Positions 1-11,000 of a stretch of 64,000 nt of DNA are shown here, piece after piece; the stretch's first letter is position 1; every line of letters starts with the position of its first letter. Made by a program: the position numbers and the translations under genes. A model generated the notes under the pieces. The model ran no database searches. It was not told the DNA's origin and saw only the letters and a program-made list of their open reading frames with translations. The DNA comes from Prinia subflava (taxonomy: Eukaryota; Chordata; Aves; Passeriformes; Cisticolidae): positions 4,528,501 through 4,592,500 of the forward strand of contig NW_026960607.1 in assembly GCF_021018805.1 (NCBI RefSeq), in the 5' to 3' direction.

Positions 1-2402
1 CTTGAGAGATAAGAAATAATAAACAAAAAGCAAGACCTTGAAAATGAGAAACCCGAAGACTCCGTGTGTTTCTTTGCGTCCGCTCACAACTCCTCAAAGG
101 GCAGAGACATTTTATCACCCTAATCTTGGGGGGTTAAACCCAAGAGAAATTCTAAATGGTTCTCTGAGTACTGCCTACCTTTAGAAATAAAGTGCTGCAA
201 AATCCAGTAACAAAGAAAATACAGGTTTTGTGCTTCACCTTCCCTATACGCTAAATTTCCATTTAGCTGCCTCCAGACAGTCAAAATCTGCTGGTCTCGT
301 GGCTCTGCACCTTTTGTATAAAACCTGGCACATCCTTTGTCCCAATTGCTTACATTTTTTTTAAAGAAAGTGATTTTTTTATTAAGAAAGTGATAATGAC
401 TAGAAAGATGCATCCTTGAAGAGAATCATAAATGAAAAACACTGTGTTGCTAAGATACAAAGACTTTTGCATACTATAATCCACCTGATAATTCAAAGCT
501 TAGCTAGCAGTTCTTCTATGCCTATAGAAAAAAGTGGTTTTTGTAGTCAAATGTACCTTGAAAATAAAGATTAACATAGATTAGTAAGGCAGGAGAAAAC
601 AAACAAGCTGATCGAATCTACAAGTTAAAGCTGTAATTACTCATTTGCTTCATTTTTTAAATGATAGTATAATTTCCCATTTGCAATTTTGATTTTAGAT
701 TTCAAACCACTTTATAACATGATCATACTGACTTTCAAGGTGCTGAATGGTATTGTTTGGCAGAATCCTAAGGGTTTTTCTGCTCCTTCCTTGTGTGGTA
801 CTTTTCCCTTAATTCCTTCTCTTCAGAGGCAGGTGAAAGGAGGGGAAGGAGGAAAGGAGAGAAAGAAAAGGTTTGGAGAAGAATTGTGCAAGGAATAATT
901 TATAAAAAAAGAAAATCTGTGAAAGATAATTTAACAGAAATTCACTTACCAATTAATGTAATAGTTGCTATAAAAGCATCAATCAGATTAAAACAACTTT
1001 GAAATCTGAGCACAAAGCAGGAACTCTGTCATAAAGAAACAAATAAAGAAAAGAAAAAAAAACCAGCCAAACAAACCAAAACCCAGAAACCCTCTCCCCC
1101 AAACCTACGCACAAATTTCAGTTACCATCGAGACCAAGCTTGTAAAATAACACGACTCGGGTCACCTTCACTGTGTTTTGGAACTTTTTAGACCTTAAGA
1201 AATGTCTACATAACAGTTCACAAAGGTGGAGGTTTTCTGCAGAATGTTGTGTTGTTTACAAAGCAGAAATTTTCACATTAAAATACACAAACTGGATCTC
1301 CTGCTGAGCTCATTGCCATTCAAACTGCTCTAATCTTCTAAGGTATCTGTTCCTTTGTGTGCTGTTTTTCAAATAGGATAGAGTTTCAGCTTTTTCACTA
1401 TAATGGCTGGTGGGATCTGGATTATTCTGTGATGCATCACTGTTATTAGAGCAAACTCAGTAGGAGAATAAAAGCATTAGACATGTTCCCTGTCTGCCCT
1501 ATCACCTGTCAATTGTCTGCAGCTTTCTATTTCAGCAGTGTTGTAAGTTGACCAGCTTTTGGAAATGCCTCTATTCAGAACAGAGACAGGAGAGGATTCA
1601 TTTGCCTTTGTGGTATACCTGTGAGGCCATTTTATATAAGTTGTCCATTATATCATCTGATTTGTTAATCCCTTCCCCTTCCATCAGATCCTGAATACCT
1701 AAGTAAAAGGTGGTCTTGATTGGAAATTCTTACTGTTTTCACCAGTTGAACTTATTTCTGTTCCCCATTTCTGTCTTTGCTGGTTTTCTAACACAGACAC
1801 GTGTGTGACACTGAAGTCCCCTTGTGTTGGGTAAGTGATTGTCATCTTGCTTGTCCTGAAAACTGTAATTTACCAGCATGCTGCTTGAAAAGCACACTAT
1901 CACCATACCGAAAATAATTATGGATGAGTGCCCTGTCATGTCTGTTAATTGAATTGCATATCCTTGACAAGAGAATTCATCTAAACTGGCCAAGACAGCA
2001 GAAGGTGGTGACTGGGGAATCTCTCTCTACTAACAATCTTTTTGAAATGTCAAACCTAAGCAGCTGGAGTTGGCATTATCCCTTAGACCTCTTCCTTGTG
2101 TGATGGCACAGAGAAATGAGCTGCCTTGCTTATAAATTAATTATGAGACAGCTTTATTTTGAATTACCACATTTAATTCTGCTACTGATGTAATTTGTTA
2201 TGATAAAATTAGTACAGTGCTTGTTTAGTTTTCCCATTCCAGTGAGCTGTACAATATACCTGTCTGAAGAAGACATTCATTCAAGGAATACTATTTTTAA
2301 ACAATGTTGTTATTCAGCCTCCCAAGTGGAATTGGAGTCCTCAGCATCAATCTGATCCCTCTATTCATTAAATACAGTATCTCAAAATATTCAGTGTGCT
2401 GC

Positions 2403-2438
2403 ATAGCAATATAGCAATGGGATAGCAATTATAGCAAT
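2403..2438. repeat. Short tandem repeat, unit ATAGCAAT
   Basis: Four copies of ATAGCAAT occur within 36 bp, at 2403, 2411, 2422 and 2431, separated by 0 to 3 bases. It is a small imperfect microsatellite with no apparent function. Confidence 0.75.
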
Positions 2439-3109
2439 AAGAGCTGTGTGCCTGAGTGTTTCCAACATCTGTTGCATATACATTCCCAAAAGAGCTGGAC
2501 TGAAAAGACATGAGCAGAATATATTCAAATTATCATATTCTGGTTTTCAGATAGGCCTTGAAAATATACAATTCTCTCTGTAAACACACTACCCAAGTAA
2601 ATGTCCCTTTCAGTATCTTTGCTCTTAGACTAGATTTAAGACATATAATTATTAAATTTTTTAAAATTAGTTTGCGATGTATGGCTTGTAGAAGAGATGG
2701 CAAAGAGGGAATATTGCCAAAAGAATTGGGGTAAACCTAGAGGCAGTGCTGGTAGCAGAAAGCAGACAGTTACTGCTGTCAGAACAGGGTAGCATGAAAA
2801 ACTAAAGGGGTTTGGGGAGAGAGGTCTGGGAGAGGCATCCAGCTGAGTTGAAATTTACAGGTTCTTAAAAACAGCTAATCTAGCTGTGAATTATTATATT
2901 CATATTACATGTGGTAGCAAGGACAGACCTGACATTAGCAGGTCCTTCCATTCTTATTTAATTTACGAAGACTGGACCTATTTACAAAATAAGGGCCTTC
3001 ATTTCTTGTGAGATACACAAATCAACATCAGAAAATTAATATCAGAAACATTAACCTTTTTAATTTTAGAAATTACTCCATCCGTTCATTTTTTTTCCAC
3101 AACATCAAA

Positions 3110-3235
3110 CACTTTTAAGATTCAACTGGACAGGGTGATAAGACATGTTGTCCACACTGTGCTTTTGCCAAGAAAGGTTGGGCTAGGTGATCTTTGAGGT
3201 CCCATCCAACCTGGTATTCTATGAATCTATGATTT
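3110..3235 (+). mobile_element. CR1 LINE 3' end fragment
   Basis: The segment has the typical tail of avian CR1 retrotransposons: a GGTTGGGCTAGGTGATCTT-like block, then GAGGTCCCATCCAACCT, then the terminal near-repeats TTCTATGAATCTATGATT. CR1 copies are usually 5' truncated, as here: only about 125 bp is recognisable and no reverse transcriptase coding remains. Orientation is + from the order of these blocks. Confidence 0.85.
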
Positions 3236-4255
3236 TACCATGAAAAGCTAATTTAATGTAGATAAATGTATATAAATTTACATAACATAGATAAAAATAT
3301 ATGTTACAAAGTTGTAGAAATGAATTATATTTGATCACGGGTAAGAATCTGCATTATCTTCTGTATAACTTGTCATGGTTTGTTTTTGAAGACTTAAATC
3401 GTGCGTTGGCTTTTTGCCTGCCAGTTGTCATATTTGCTCCAATAGGGCTTAGACAAACAAGTAAAAAACATTCATTTTGTAAAAGCTATTTATGTACCTT
3501 GTTTTTGAAGTAAATAAACTTGTCTATGAGTTATGTACAACTAAACATGGTATCATGCCTGCACAGGGGAACTAGAAAGTAAATTTGACTGAGCAGGGCT
3601 GAAACAGTCCAGACCTCTTGACAGTTGAAAGTGAAATGTAAGATTTAAGTAGTCAAACTGATAATGTAATTTTTATCTTAAAATAATTAGATTTCCACCA
3701 GTCTGCAGTTCTAAATCATAAGTGTAAAAGCTTTTCAAGGAGTTTGTTTAGTTTTTGGCTTTATTTCAGCTCTCTTAAGAACTGTCTAGCTGGCTTCCTG
3801 CTTTAATAGCTGCTGAAAGTTTCTTGAACTTGTGCAGACCTACTGTATGGTTGCTAGGCCAGCTTAGCCAATCTCCTTATCCCTTCAAAGGATACTGCTT
3901 GTGGCAAGGTGATGTAAAAATTCCTTTCACTGCATGGAGATGACCTGACCAGCATTTAAGACCAGGCCAAACCCTTGTAGTACAGAGATCCCAAAAGAAG
4001 CAATGGTAACAGTCCTGGAGCTGTGAGGGGAGAAATGAGCTCATCATGAGGGATGAATTCAGTATTACACACTCGACTCTGGGGCTGGATTTCTTCAGCA
4101 GTCCTTCAACTGGGGCTTAGTCTGGAGGTATGTTTTTTCACACAGCAGCAGCATGTAACCCAATAACATCAGTTATTGGTGCTGATGCCTGCATCTTTCC
4201 TCATTAAGTAGCTTAAGATATACCTAATTACTTTATGCTAATCTCAGAGGCTATG

Positions 4256-4791
4256 TGTTGCAGCCATGAGGCCTAACAGGCCTCTCTGGCAGTCAGTTGC
4301 CTAAAGGCAAAGAAATGCCTAGTCATGGTGACTAGGCTAAATAACTTCTCTCTTGCTTTCGGACTCTCTCTTATCTCCCTGTAAGACAATAGGTCACTTT
4401 CTACCCCGACTCATACCATTAGACTATTTCTCAAAACCTTGGTACCCTATATAAACCCCACTTTTGCTTAGCTCAGTAGAAGAGCTGTCCCTGAAACCTT
4501 TCACAGAGGATGCTAATAAAGAATCACCTGTAGAACTTCATACAGCGCTTCTCTTCTCTCTCCGTGTCTGCCAAGGCACTTAGCAAGCTTATGAGCTGAA
4601 TATCACTAGAGCTGAAAATCACTAATAGAGCTAACACTGCAAAGAGCTGGAATCACTGATAATTAAGCTTGCTAAGTATTGCCTGAGCCTGGGAGCTTCG
4701 CCTGAAGTACTTGGACAGGAGTTACTTAACAGTACTCCCTATCCAGGAACACCTAAGGCAGCCGAGAAGGACTGAAGCATCCGAGAAAACA
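4256..4791 (+). mobile_element. Solo LTR, family A copy 1 (sense to MARCHF1)
   Basis: A 536-bp block begins TGTTGCAGCC and ends GAAAACA. It carries a TATA box (TATATAAA, 4448-4455) and, about 65 bp on, a polyadenylation signal (AATAAA, 4515-4520), the normal U3-R order of a retroviral LTR. A second, clearly related copy in the same orientation lies at 51284. No convincing target-site duplication was found, so the exact ends are uncertain. It sits about 2.1 kb upstream of the first visible MARCHF1 exon and in the same direction. Confidence 0.8.
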
Positions 4792-5435
4792 AGAGATGGA
4801 AGAAGATTATATACCCAACCATGCATCTAACATATGTTTCGAATTTGTATGTAAGAAAAGCTCATACTTTGTCACAATGTGTATAATTGAAATATTGCTT
4901 TTGTAGAAAAGGAGATATGGAATACAATTTCTCTCACAGATACTTTTCCTTTTCTTCCAGCATGACACTGCATGTAGACTCACTAATGTTCTTCCTTTGA
5001 GTGGTGAATCCAGACATGGCAAAACTTAGAACACAAGGATTGTGTCGATGAATTTATCAGTTGCTTTATCAATTTAATTTCTCATTTTGGCTTAGTTGTT
5101 ATATCTCCTAGTTTTGCTCATGGATCTAGAAGTAAATAATTAGTAATATTGTTGGTGGGTTTGGTGTATTTTTGCCATATTAATCAACTGGTAAAAATGG
5201 TTACTTGAATTCCAGGAGCTAGAAGACTGTTTTCATGCAAAAGCACTATTCTTAACTGTCAGCTGGTATCCATATGAAAGCAAAAATCCACACAATGGTG
5301 ACTGATGTTTCCGTAAGATGTATGCATTAAATAGAATGGATATTGAGAACCTTGGCTAAAAGTGAAGTGTTGGCAAGTACTTGCTGTTTGAACTCAGGGT
5401 CTCTATTACATGGAAGCTGGAACAGAGCAACGCAT

Positions 5436-5727
5436 GATACAACCAATATGGTCAAAACATACGTTCTTACCTTTATTCTCGAAATGGCTGGTTTTATACA
5501 GTTTTAGATAGTTTACAGTTGCAGGTGTTTTCTCATTGGCATTCATCATGAGAAAGAATGCAAACAATCTTAGCTTAAGGCAGCTACCGTGATTCTACTC
5601 TAACTGTCCTATCTAAAGCATGCACACACCTTAACTTAAATTCTAACTGCGCCACAGGTTTATCTACTTCTACACAGGCCTAAATCTGAGGCCCAGTTTG
5701 GGATAGTTCAAACTTCATTCCATAACA
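5436..5727 (-). mobile_element. LTR-like element, antisense
   Basis: Read on the minus strand the block starts TGTTATGGAATG and contains TATAAAACC followed about 15 bp later by AATAAAGG, the TATA and poly(A) arrangement of a compact LTR. The left boundary and the target-site duplication could not be fixed. The family was not recognised. Confidence 0.5.
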
Positions 5728-6920
5728 CATCATGCTCCTGCTACAGCTGTTTGTAATTGTTTTTGCTTGTACTACTAATTTTCAAACACCTTTTTAACAC
5801 CATAAAAATGTCTGTGCAAGTTGAGATAGAAATAATTTCAATTATCTGACTGAATTTGATTTGCTAGTAAAAAAGGTTTGGATAACAGGCTTTACATCTT
5901 TGTATGATTTGTATTTTGTACTCTTGCTTAATAGTCATCCTCCCCTTGCATCTGATACACGATCTTGTGGAATTCTGAGGCTTGTAGTATTTTATGTGTA
6001 TTTTGAAGTGGTGATCACAGTGGGATGGATGGGGTTGCATACTAAAAGCTAATACCCCTGATCAGCTACAGGAAGGTCATAGCCTTAAGAATGATTTTTA
6101 CTGAACCCACTTTCCACAATACTGTGTCTTGTGAGGGATCCTGAAGAATCACAATGCCTTGGATTTACATTTGGATTCCATACAGTTCTGCTGCCAGTAG
6201 ATAGCAAGGCAGATTGAAATGGTTTGCTGTTAACACCATCAAAATATGTTTTCAGTGAAAGTATTGGGTAACTGAATCTGCAATTTGTAGCAACAACCTT
6301 ATGAGCAAAATGTCACATACTAAACATGTTTTGCATCTCTTCTGCTGGTTGAGAATGTGATCAGCTCTGTAGAGATGCAGCCTGCACTTTGGAATTTTCA
6401 GGCTCATCTCAGTTTAACATTTTCAGCTCTTCTAGAAGATCTGATTGCCTTGAAAACCTTTTAAAACACACTCTAATCTTCCTGCAGTTTCATCAGTCCA
6501 CTCAGCCTAAGTTACCTTTGGGTTCTTCATCACGCAGTGTATTGCAAATGCACTCCATGTGATTTGGAAAGGAATCATCAAGGTTGTTTGACTGCACGAA
6601 AGAAAAACAGTACTTTTCCCCTTCAGACATTTGCAGTAGAGCCAAATGAAAATTCAGATGCTGAGAGCTGCTTCCTCAAACAGTGACAAAAAGTAGTCAT
6701 GAGCGAATGAGAGCTCAAACACTTCAGTTGTACTTAGTTCCACAAATAGGTTTCACTTTTGTTCAAGCTTCCTGTATTTTGCGAGCTTCTATGTGTTCAA
6801 CAGGGCGCTATGAACAGCAGAAACAGTTATTTTAATTTTGTGATCATGTGGCAAAGCAGAAAAATATCTGCAATGTATTTCATGGACAAAGATTCCAAAC
6901 TGTCTAACTTATTTCAACAG

Positions 6921-7000
6921 GCAAGCAGTCCTACAACAGGAACAGCTCCCAGAAGTCAATCTCAGTTGTCTGTCTGCCCCTCTACTCAGGACATTTGTAG
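6921..7000 (+). CDS. MARCHF1: MARCHF1 exon encoding the linker just before RING-CH
   Basis: The 80-nt exon starts after the acceptor at 6919-6920 and ends before the donor GTATGT at 7001. It encodes [13 protein letters not shown] through STQDIC plus two bases of an Arg codon (phase 2). This Ser/Thr/Pro linker is characteristic of MARCHF1 and precedes the RING-CH domain; the last Cys is the first zinc ligand of that domain. It can splice in frame either to the cassette at 7286 or directly to the RING exon at 19743. Known role of the protein: endosomal and plasma-membrane E3 ligase that ubiquitinates MHC class II, CD86 and transferrin receptor for lysosomal sorting. The upstream exons and start codon are outside the window. 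Confidence 0.93.
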
Positions 7001-7285
7001 GTATGTGCTGAAAAAAATATACTCTCCTCTGGCTGATACATGTTAGTTGTTTTTATTAAATATTATGTAGCTCTTGCTTCTGCTTAAATTTATTCATAAT
7101 TGACATAGACTTTAGTTTTCTTTTGACCTCTCTTTGTTTTGGGTTTGTTTTTGCTTTTTAGTCTCATGTTTTTCTATTAAAATTCATGTTCTCATTCTCA
7201 TCCCTTTTTTTTGTGTGTGTGTGATTTCTCTTTCCACCCACCCTTGCCATTTCCATCCCTTTCCTTTGTTTACTGCTTTGTCTAG

Positions 7286-8014
7286 ATCTACTACCTTGCA
7301 TGATTTGTCAGAAGATGAGCTTGAACATGCAACCCCTGTCATGGTGCTGGCCCCTACTAATAGGGAGCCTGGTGGTAAGAAACACATAAAACAATTTAGG
7401 CAGAAAAGAGAGACTGGAGACAATGGTGCGCACACAGAAAAGCAAGGAAAGGGGAGAAACTGTAAATTGCATCCTGAGCCTCCGAGATCCAGCTGGAATG
7501 CATCCAATTCATCATCATCTTCAGATGAGAGTCAGTGGGCTCAGGCTAGGAGGAGAGCAAGAGAAAAGGCCAGGATGGCCAGGAGAGGGAGAAGAAACAA
7601 TAGATCATGCAGTAACCAGGATGGGCCCTCAAACAATAATGCTGTTGAACTTGTCACCTTGGGGACAATGGGAAAAGAGAAACAAGAGGTGTCTGACCCT
7701 GAGAATCCGACTTTAAATCACCGCCAAAGGATTCCAAGGCTCAAGGAATCACAGTCTTCAGCATCATCTCAGGAAGCAAGGATTTCCTCCAGAAAATGTG
7801 GGAAAAACAAAGGGAAAAGCTACCACAGAGATCGGCAGCCGGCACCTTTCCTTAGACACGTGAAGGACTCCTTTGCAGAGGCAGGCTCTGGCAGTGATGC
7901 TCTGGCAGTCCCAGATCATGGAGCACCTGCTGGGGCAGGGCCCACTGTGCCTCATGCTGTTCAGAAGCCTCCAGTGTTTTATGATGACTGGTCTGATGAT
8001 TTAGAAGTATGCAG
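7286..8014 (+). CDS. MARCHF1: MARCHF1 alternative cassette exon (long-isoform insert)
   Basis: A 729-nt open block (243 codons) lies between an acceptor (TTTGTCTAG, 7277-7285) and a donor (GTTAGT at 8015). Both ends are phase 2, so inclusion or skipping keeps the frame. The encoded segment is hydrophilic and probably disordered. It has an acidic start (SEDELE), a Ser-rich run near residues 74-82 followed by a strongly basic run near residues 88-106 (RRRAREKARMARRGRR), and an acidic end (FYDDWSDDLEVC). Its last Cys and split Arg reproduce the DIC-R end of the previous exon, so the first zinc ligand is retained when it is spliced to the RING exon. Long isoforms of MARCHF1 and MARCHF8 with a large pre-RING insert are known in vertebrates. 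The open frame continues upstream of 7286, but that part is intron. Confidence 0.85.
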
Positions 8015-11000
8015 GTTAGTCCCTAATAAGAAGGATTTAGCATTCTTAAGAGGAGTTTCTCCCTGCCATGGTCTGAGTGCCTTTCCCTTGACTGCTTTCT
8101 GTCTCTATTTCTTAGTAATAAACTGCTAGGCAAGCCACAGGAAATAACACAAGAACATTTGCTACAGAGAAGTTAGCATATCTCAAACTGAAGAGATACT
8201 TCTCTCTTTTTTAAAAAGCGTAATCCTATAAAGGAACCAAATGTTTGTCTTTGCTCCATGAAGATGGACCCACTCTGTCCTCTGACAGAGCACTGTATTT
8301 TTTAAATCTCCAGCCAGAGTCAGAGAATGAGGCAGAGTGCCAGATAGCTCAATAGAATGGGATATGGAGCTTTTCCTCCTTAAGTTATCAGTTCAAATGC
8401 AGCTTTGGTCCCTCTATGTAATTTTTCAATGACTTACATGAAATAATTTTAAGGTCTTGATTCAGTGTCCCTTAGAGTTGCCATTATTTCAGGAATCCAG
8501 TGGATGGTGCCTGGAGAACATCGTCTCTAGTGGGGCATAATTTATCTGTGATTTTTGCACTGCTGAACACCTCCACACTGTGAATGGGTGTGGGCTGTTA
8601 GTTCAGTCACCCCCCACAAGGACTGGAATGATACAAAAGGGTGATTGAGCAGAATAAACAGTAAAATAAGCTTTGGGAAAGAAAAAGCAACACCACGAGT
8701 TCACTTTAGTTCAGAAGTTCAGGCCTCTGACAGTTTGATGCCCTTGGTGTGAAGCATGCAACCAGAGGGTGAGCATTTTACCCTGGAAATGAGATCAAGC
8801 TAGACGCCTCTGGGCTAACATCCAAATTTGGAGTACACAGCTGGGAAAGCTTGAGTTACTTAGTTCAGTGGTAAATGAAAATGCACCATCCAGTAAGTCT
8901 AACAGAACTGAAACAAGTATTTCCTTTTTTTCCCTCACCAAACTTGTGAGCCAACATTGGCTCTCATCTACAAAGTGTCAATCTGGCTTAGTTTCTTCAT
9001 ATGCTAACCCAAAACTTCTCACTTTTCTTTGCTGGGAAGAATTTGCGTGGAAACGTAAACAGAGGGATGAGGAAGTTCATGATGACACATGATGCAGTTT
9101 CACAATATGCTTTAACCTAGTGAAACACTGCAAAGATATTATTTCTAAAAAGAAAAAAGGTAATATGCATGTATTTCGTGGTTTTTTGCATCAGAAGATA
9201 AAAGCCATTTCTAACACAGCTAGGGCTATGCACTCCTTTTTATACTTAGCAAGTAAGAATGCACATTTCCACTGTCTGACCATTGTCTGTCATAATAATT
9301 TAAGGTTCTTCAAAGTCCAGCTGTGTTTGTGCATGAGCTTATATATCAGAACCAGGCTTGGGTTCTCTCTGCCTAATAGAAATGCAAATAAACAGCAACA
9401 GTGGTAAACCATGTTATTGAAATGTATCTACAGGTCATGATGCAGAGGTGTGCACAGATCAGAGTTGTCTTATATTTCTGAACTACCCTGCCTGCATGTA
9501 TTGAAGATCCAGTGTAGTACATGCAGTATGTATAGAACAGGTCATTTAGTGATTGTTAAGAATATGAGCTACCCAAAACGTGAAAAAAAACCCAAACTTC
9601 GGCATAGGTCTTCATATGGGCTTAACTACACTGTAGTAGAAAAAACAGAAATAAATAAATGTGTGTATGTATTTACACACATAATATATAGATATATACA
9701 TAAAATAAATTTCTGTAAATGCCTTATGTTGATTAGTCCTAACTGTTCCCCAAGTCACCAAACTTAGAATTTGCTTTCAGATGAAAAGTGAATTCCTGTC
9801 TTTTATTTGTCTTTTCAACCCACTAAATTTTATTATAATTTTTCAGGCACTTTTTGCAAGACTTGGAGCTTGGTTCAAGGATGGACCTTTTGGATGTGCA
9901 TGCACACTTTTCAGCCAGGCTCTTATTTAGTTGAGGAAAGTTGAAATTTTTTTATAGGTTGTGCCCTTAGGCTCAGTATCAGTGGAGATGATCTTTGAAC
10001 AACCAGCAAACTTAATATTGTTGATAATGAGACCTGTTTTGCAAAATTTCTCAAGCCAGTCATAAACAAATTTTTCTACATGTCAGGGATAATACTTTTT
10101 TTTTGTTGTTGTCATTATCAGATGTATCATAGTGACTGTAATACATCTAGGAAAAACATAGCAAAATCAAAAGCGTATTAATTTTTCATAGCTGATAAAT
10201 TGTCTTAATCAGTTTGCAGACAGCTGAAGGAAAAGGTAGACATGATTTTACTACCAATTCAGAATTGACCGTAGTTTCTATTTCTCAGGACAGGTCCGTG
10301 CACTTCACTGATTCATGATCTGTGGTATGTTTTCTTTTTAAAATTCACAACCTCCAATCTGAAACAAAAATCAAATAAATGATTGCAGTGTAGTTGTGCA
10401 CATATACACCATTTTTCTGCATGGGAAATAGAATAAGGAGGGTGGTTTTGTCATGTTTATGCTAAGACTGGGTTAGCATAGCTGGTTGTGATGTAGATTT
10501 GTTTTCCTGGGGTGTTTCTTCAGGCTTTTCATCCTAGCTGTTCATGTCTTTTAGTTGATATGACAGCACTGGCTGAGTGGAATGGCCTTCACCTAAATGG
10601 TATTGTGTGGAAATAGCAGAGGAACAGGGGTCAAACATCTTGTGGCAACAGTTATTTTGTCTTTAAGTTTCTGGGTAGGCAACTTGTTTCCTTCATTCCT
10701 CACGGATTGCTGACAGTTTCTTCACTCTGCATTGAGCAGCATGAGCAGGAATGTGACAGGGCACATTCCAGCAAAAGCTCATTAGTCAGATGAAGTACAG
10801 TACCATTGTGCAATATGTTCTTAGGCTAGTCTGAGGGGAACCTCTTGGTCACTTCAGTGAATTATTTGTGCTTCTAGTGTCACTGAGTCTTTCCAAAATC
10901 CTGAAAAATGTCATGGCATCAATTCTGACCTTTACAGTCTCTTCCGTGAACAACTACTTTCTCCCGGATTCCATTAGGAGGCACGGTTTCTTCTTCTGAG

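Larger units (their letters stand above)
1..6920 (+). other. MARCHF1: Intronic DNA upstream of the first visible MARCHF1 exon
   Basis: This AT-rich stretch contains no open frame that I recognise. It ends in a good splice acceptor (pyrimidine-rich tract then AG at 6919-6920), so at least its 3' part is intron of MARCHF1. The N-terminal coding exons of the gene are not visible and should lie upstream of the window. Apart from ordinary intronic sequence it holds a short tandem repeat, a CR1 LINE tail and two LTR-like elements, listed separately. Confidence 0.7.

Noticed and set aside
7134..7285. Upstream extension of the cassette frame with its own start codon
   Set aside because: It is the pyrimidine-rich intron before the acceptor at 7284-7285; the hydrophobic Phe/Cys/Leu translation is what such a tract gives.
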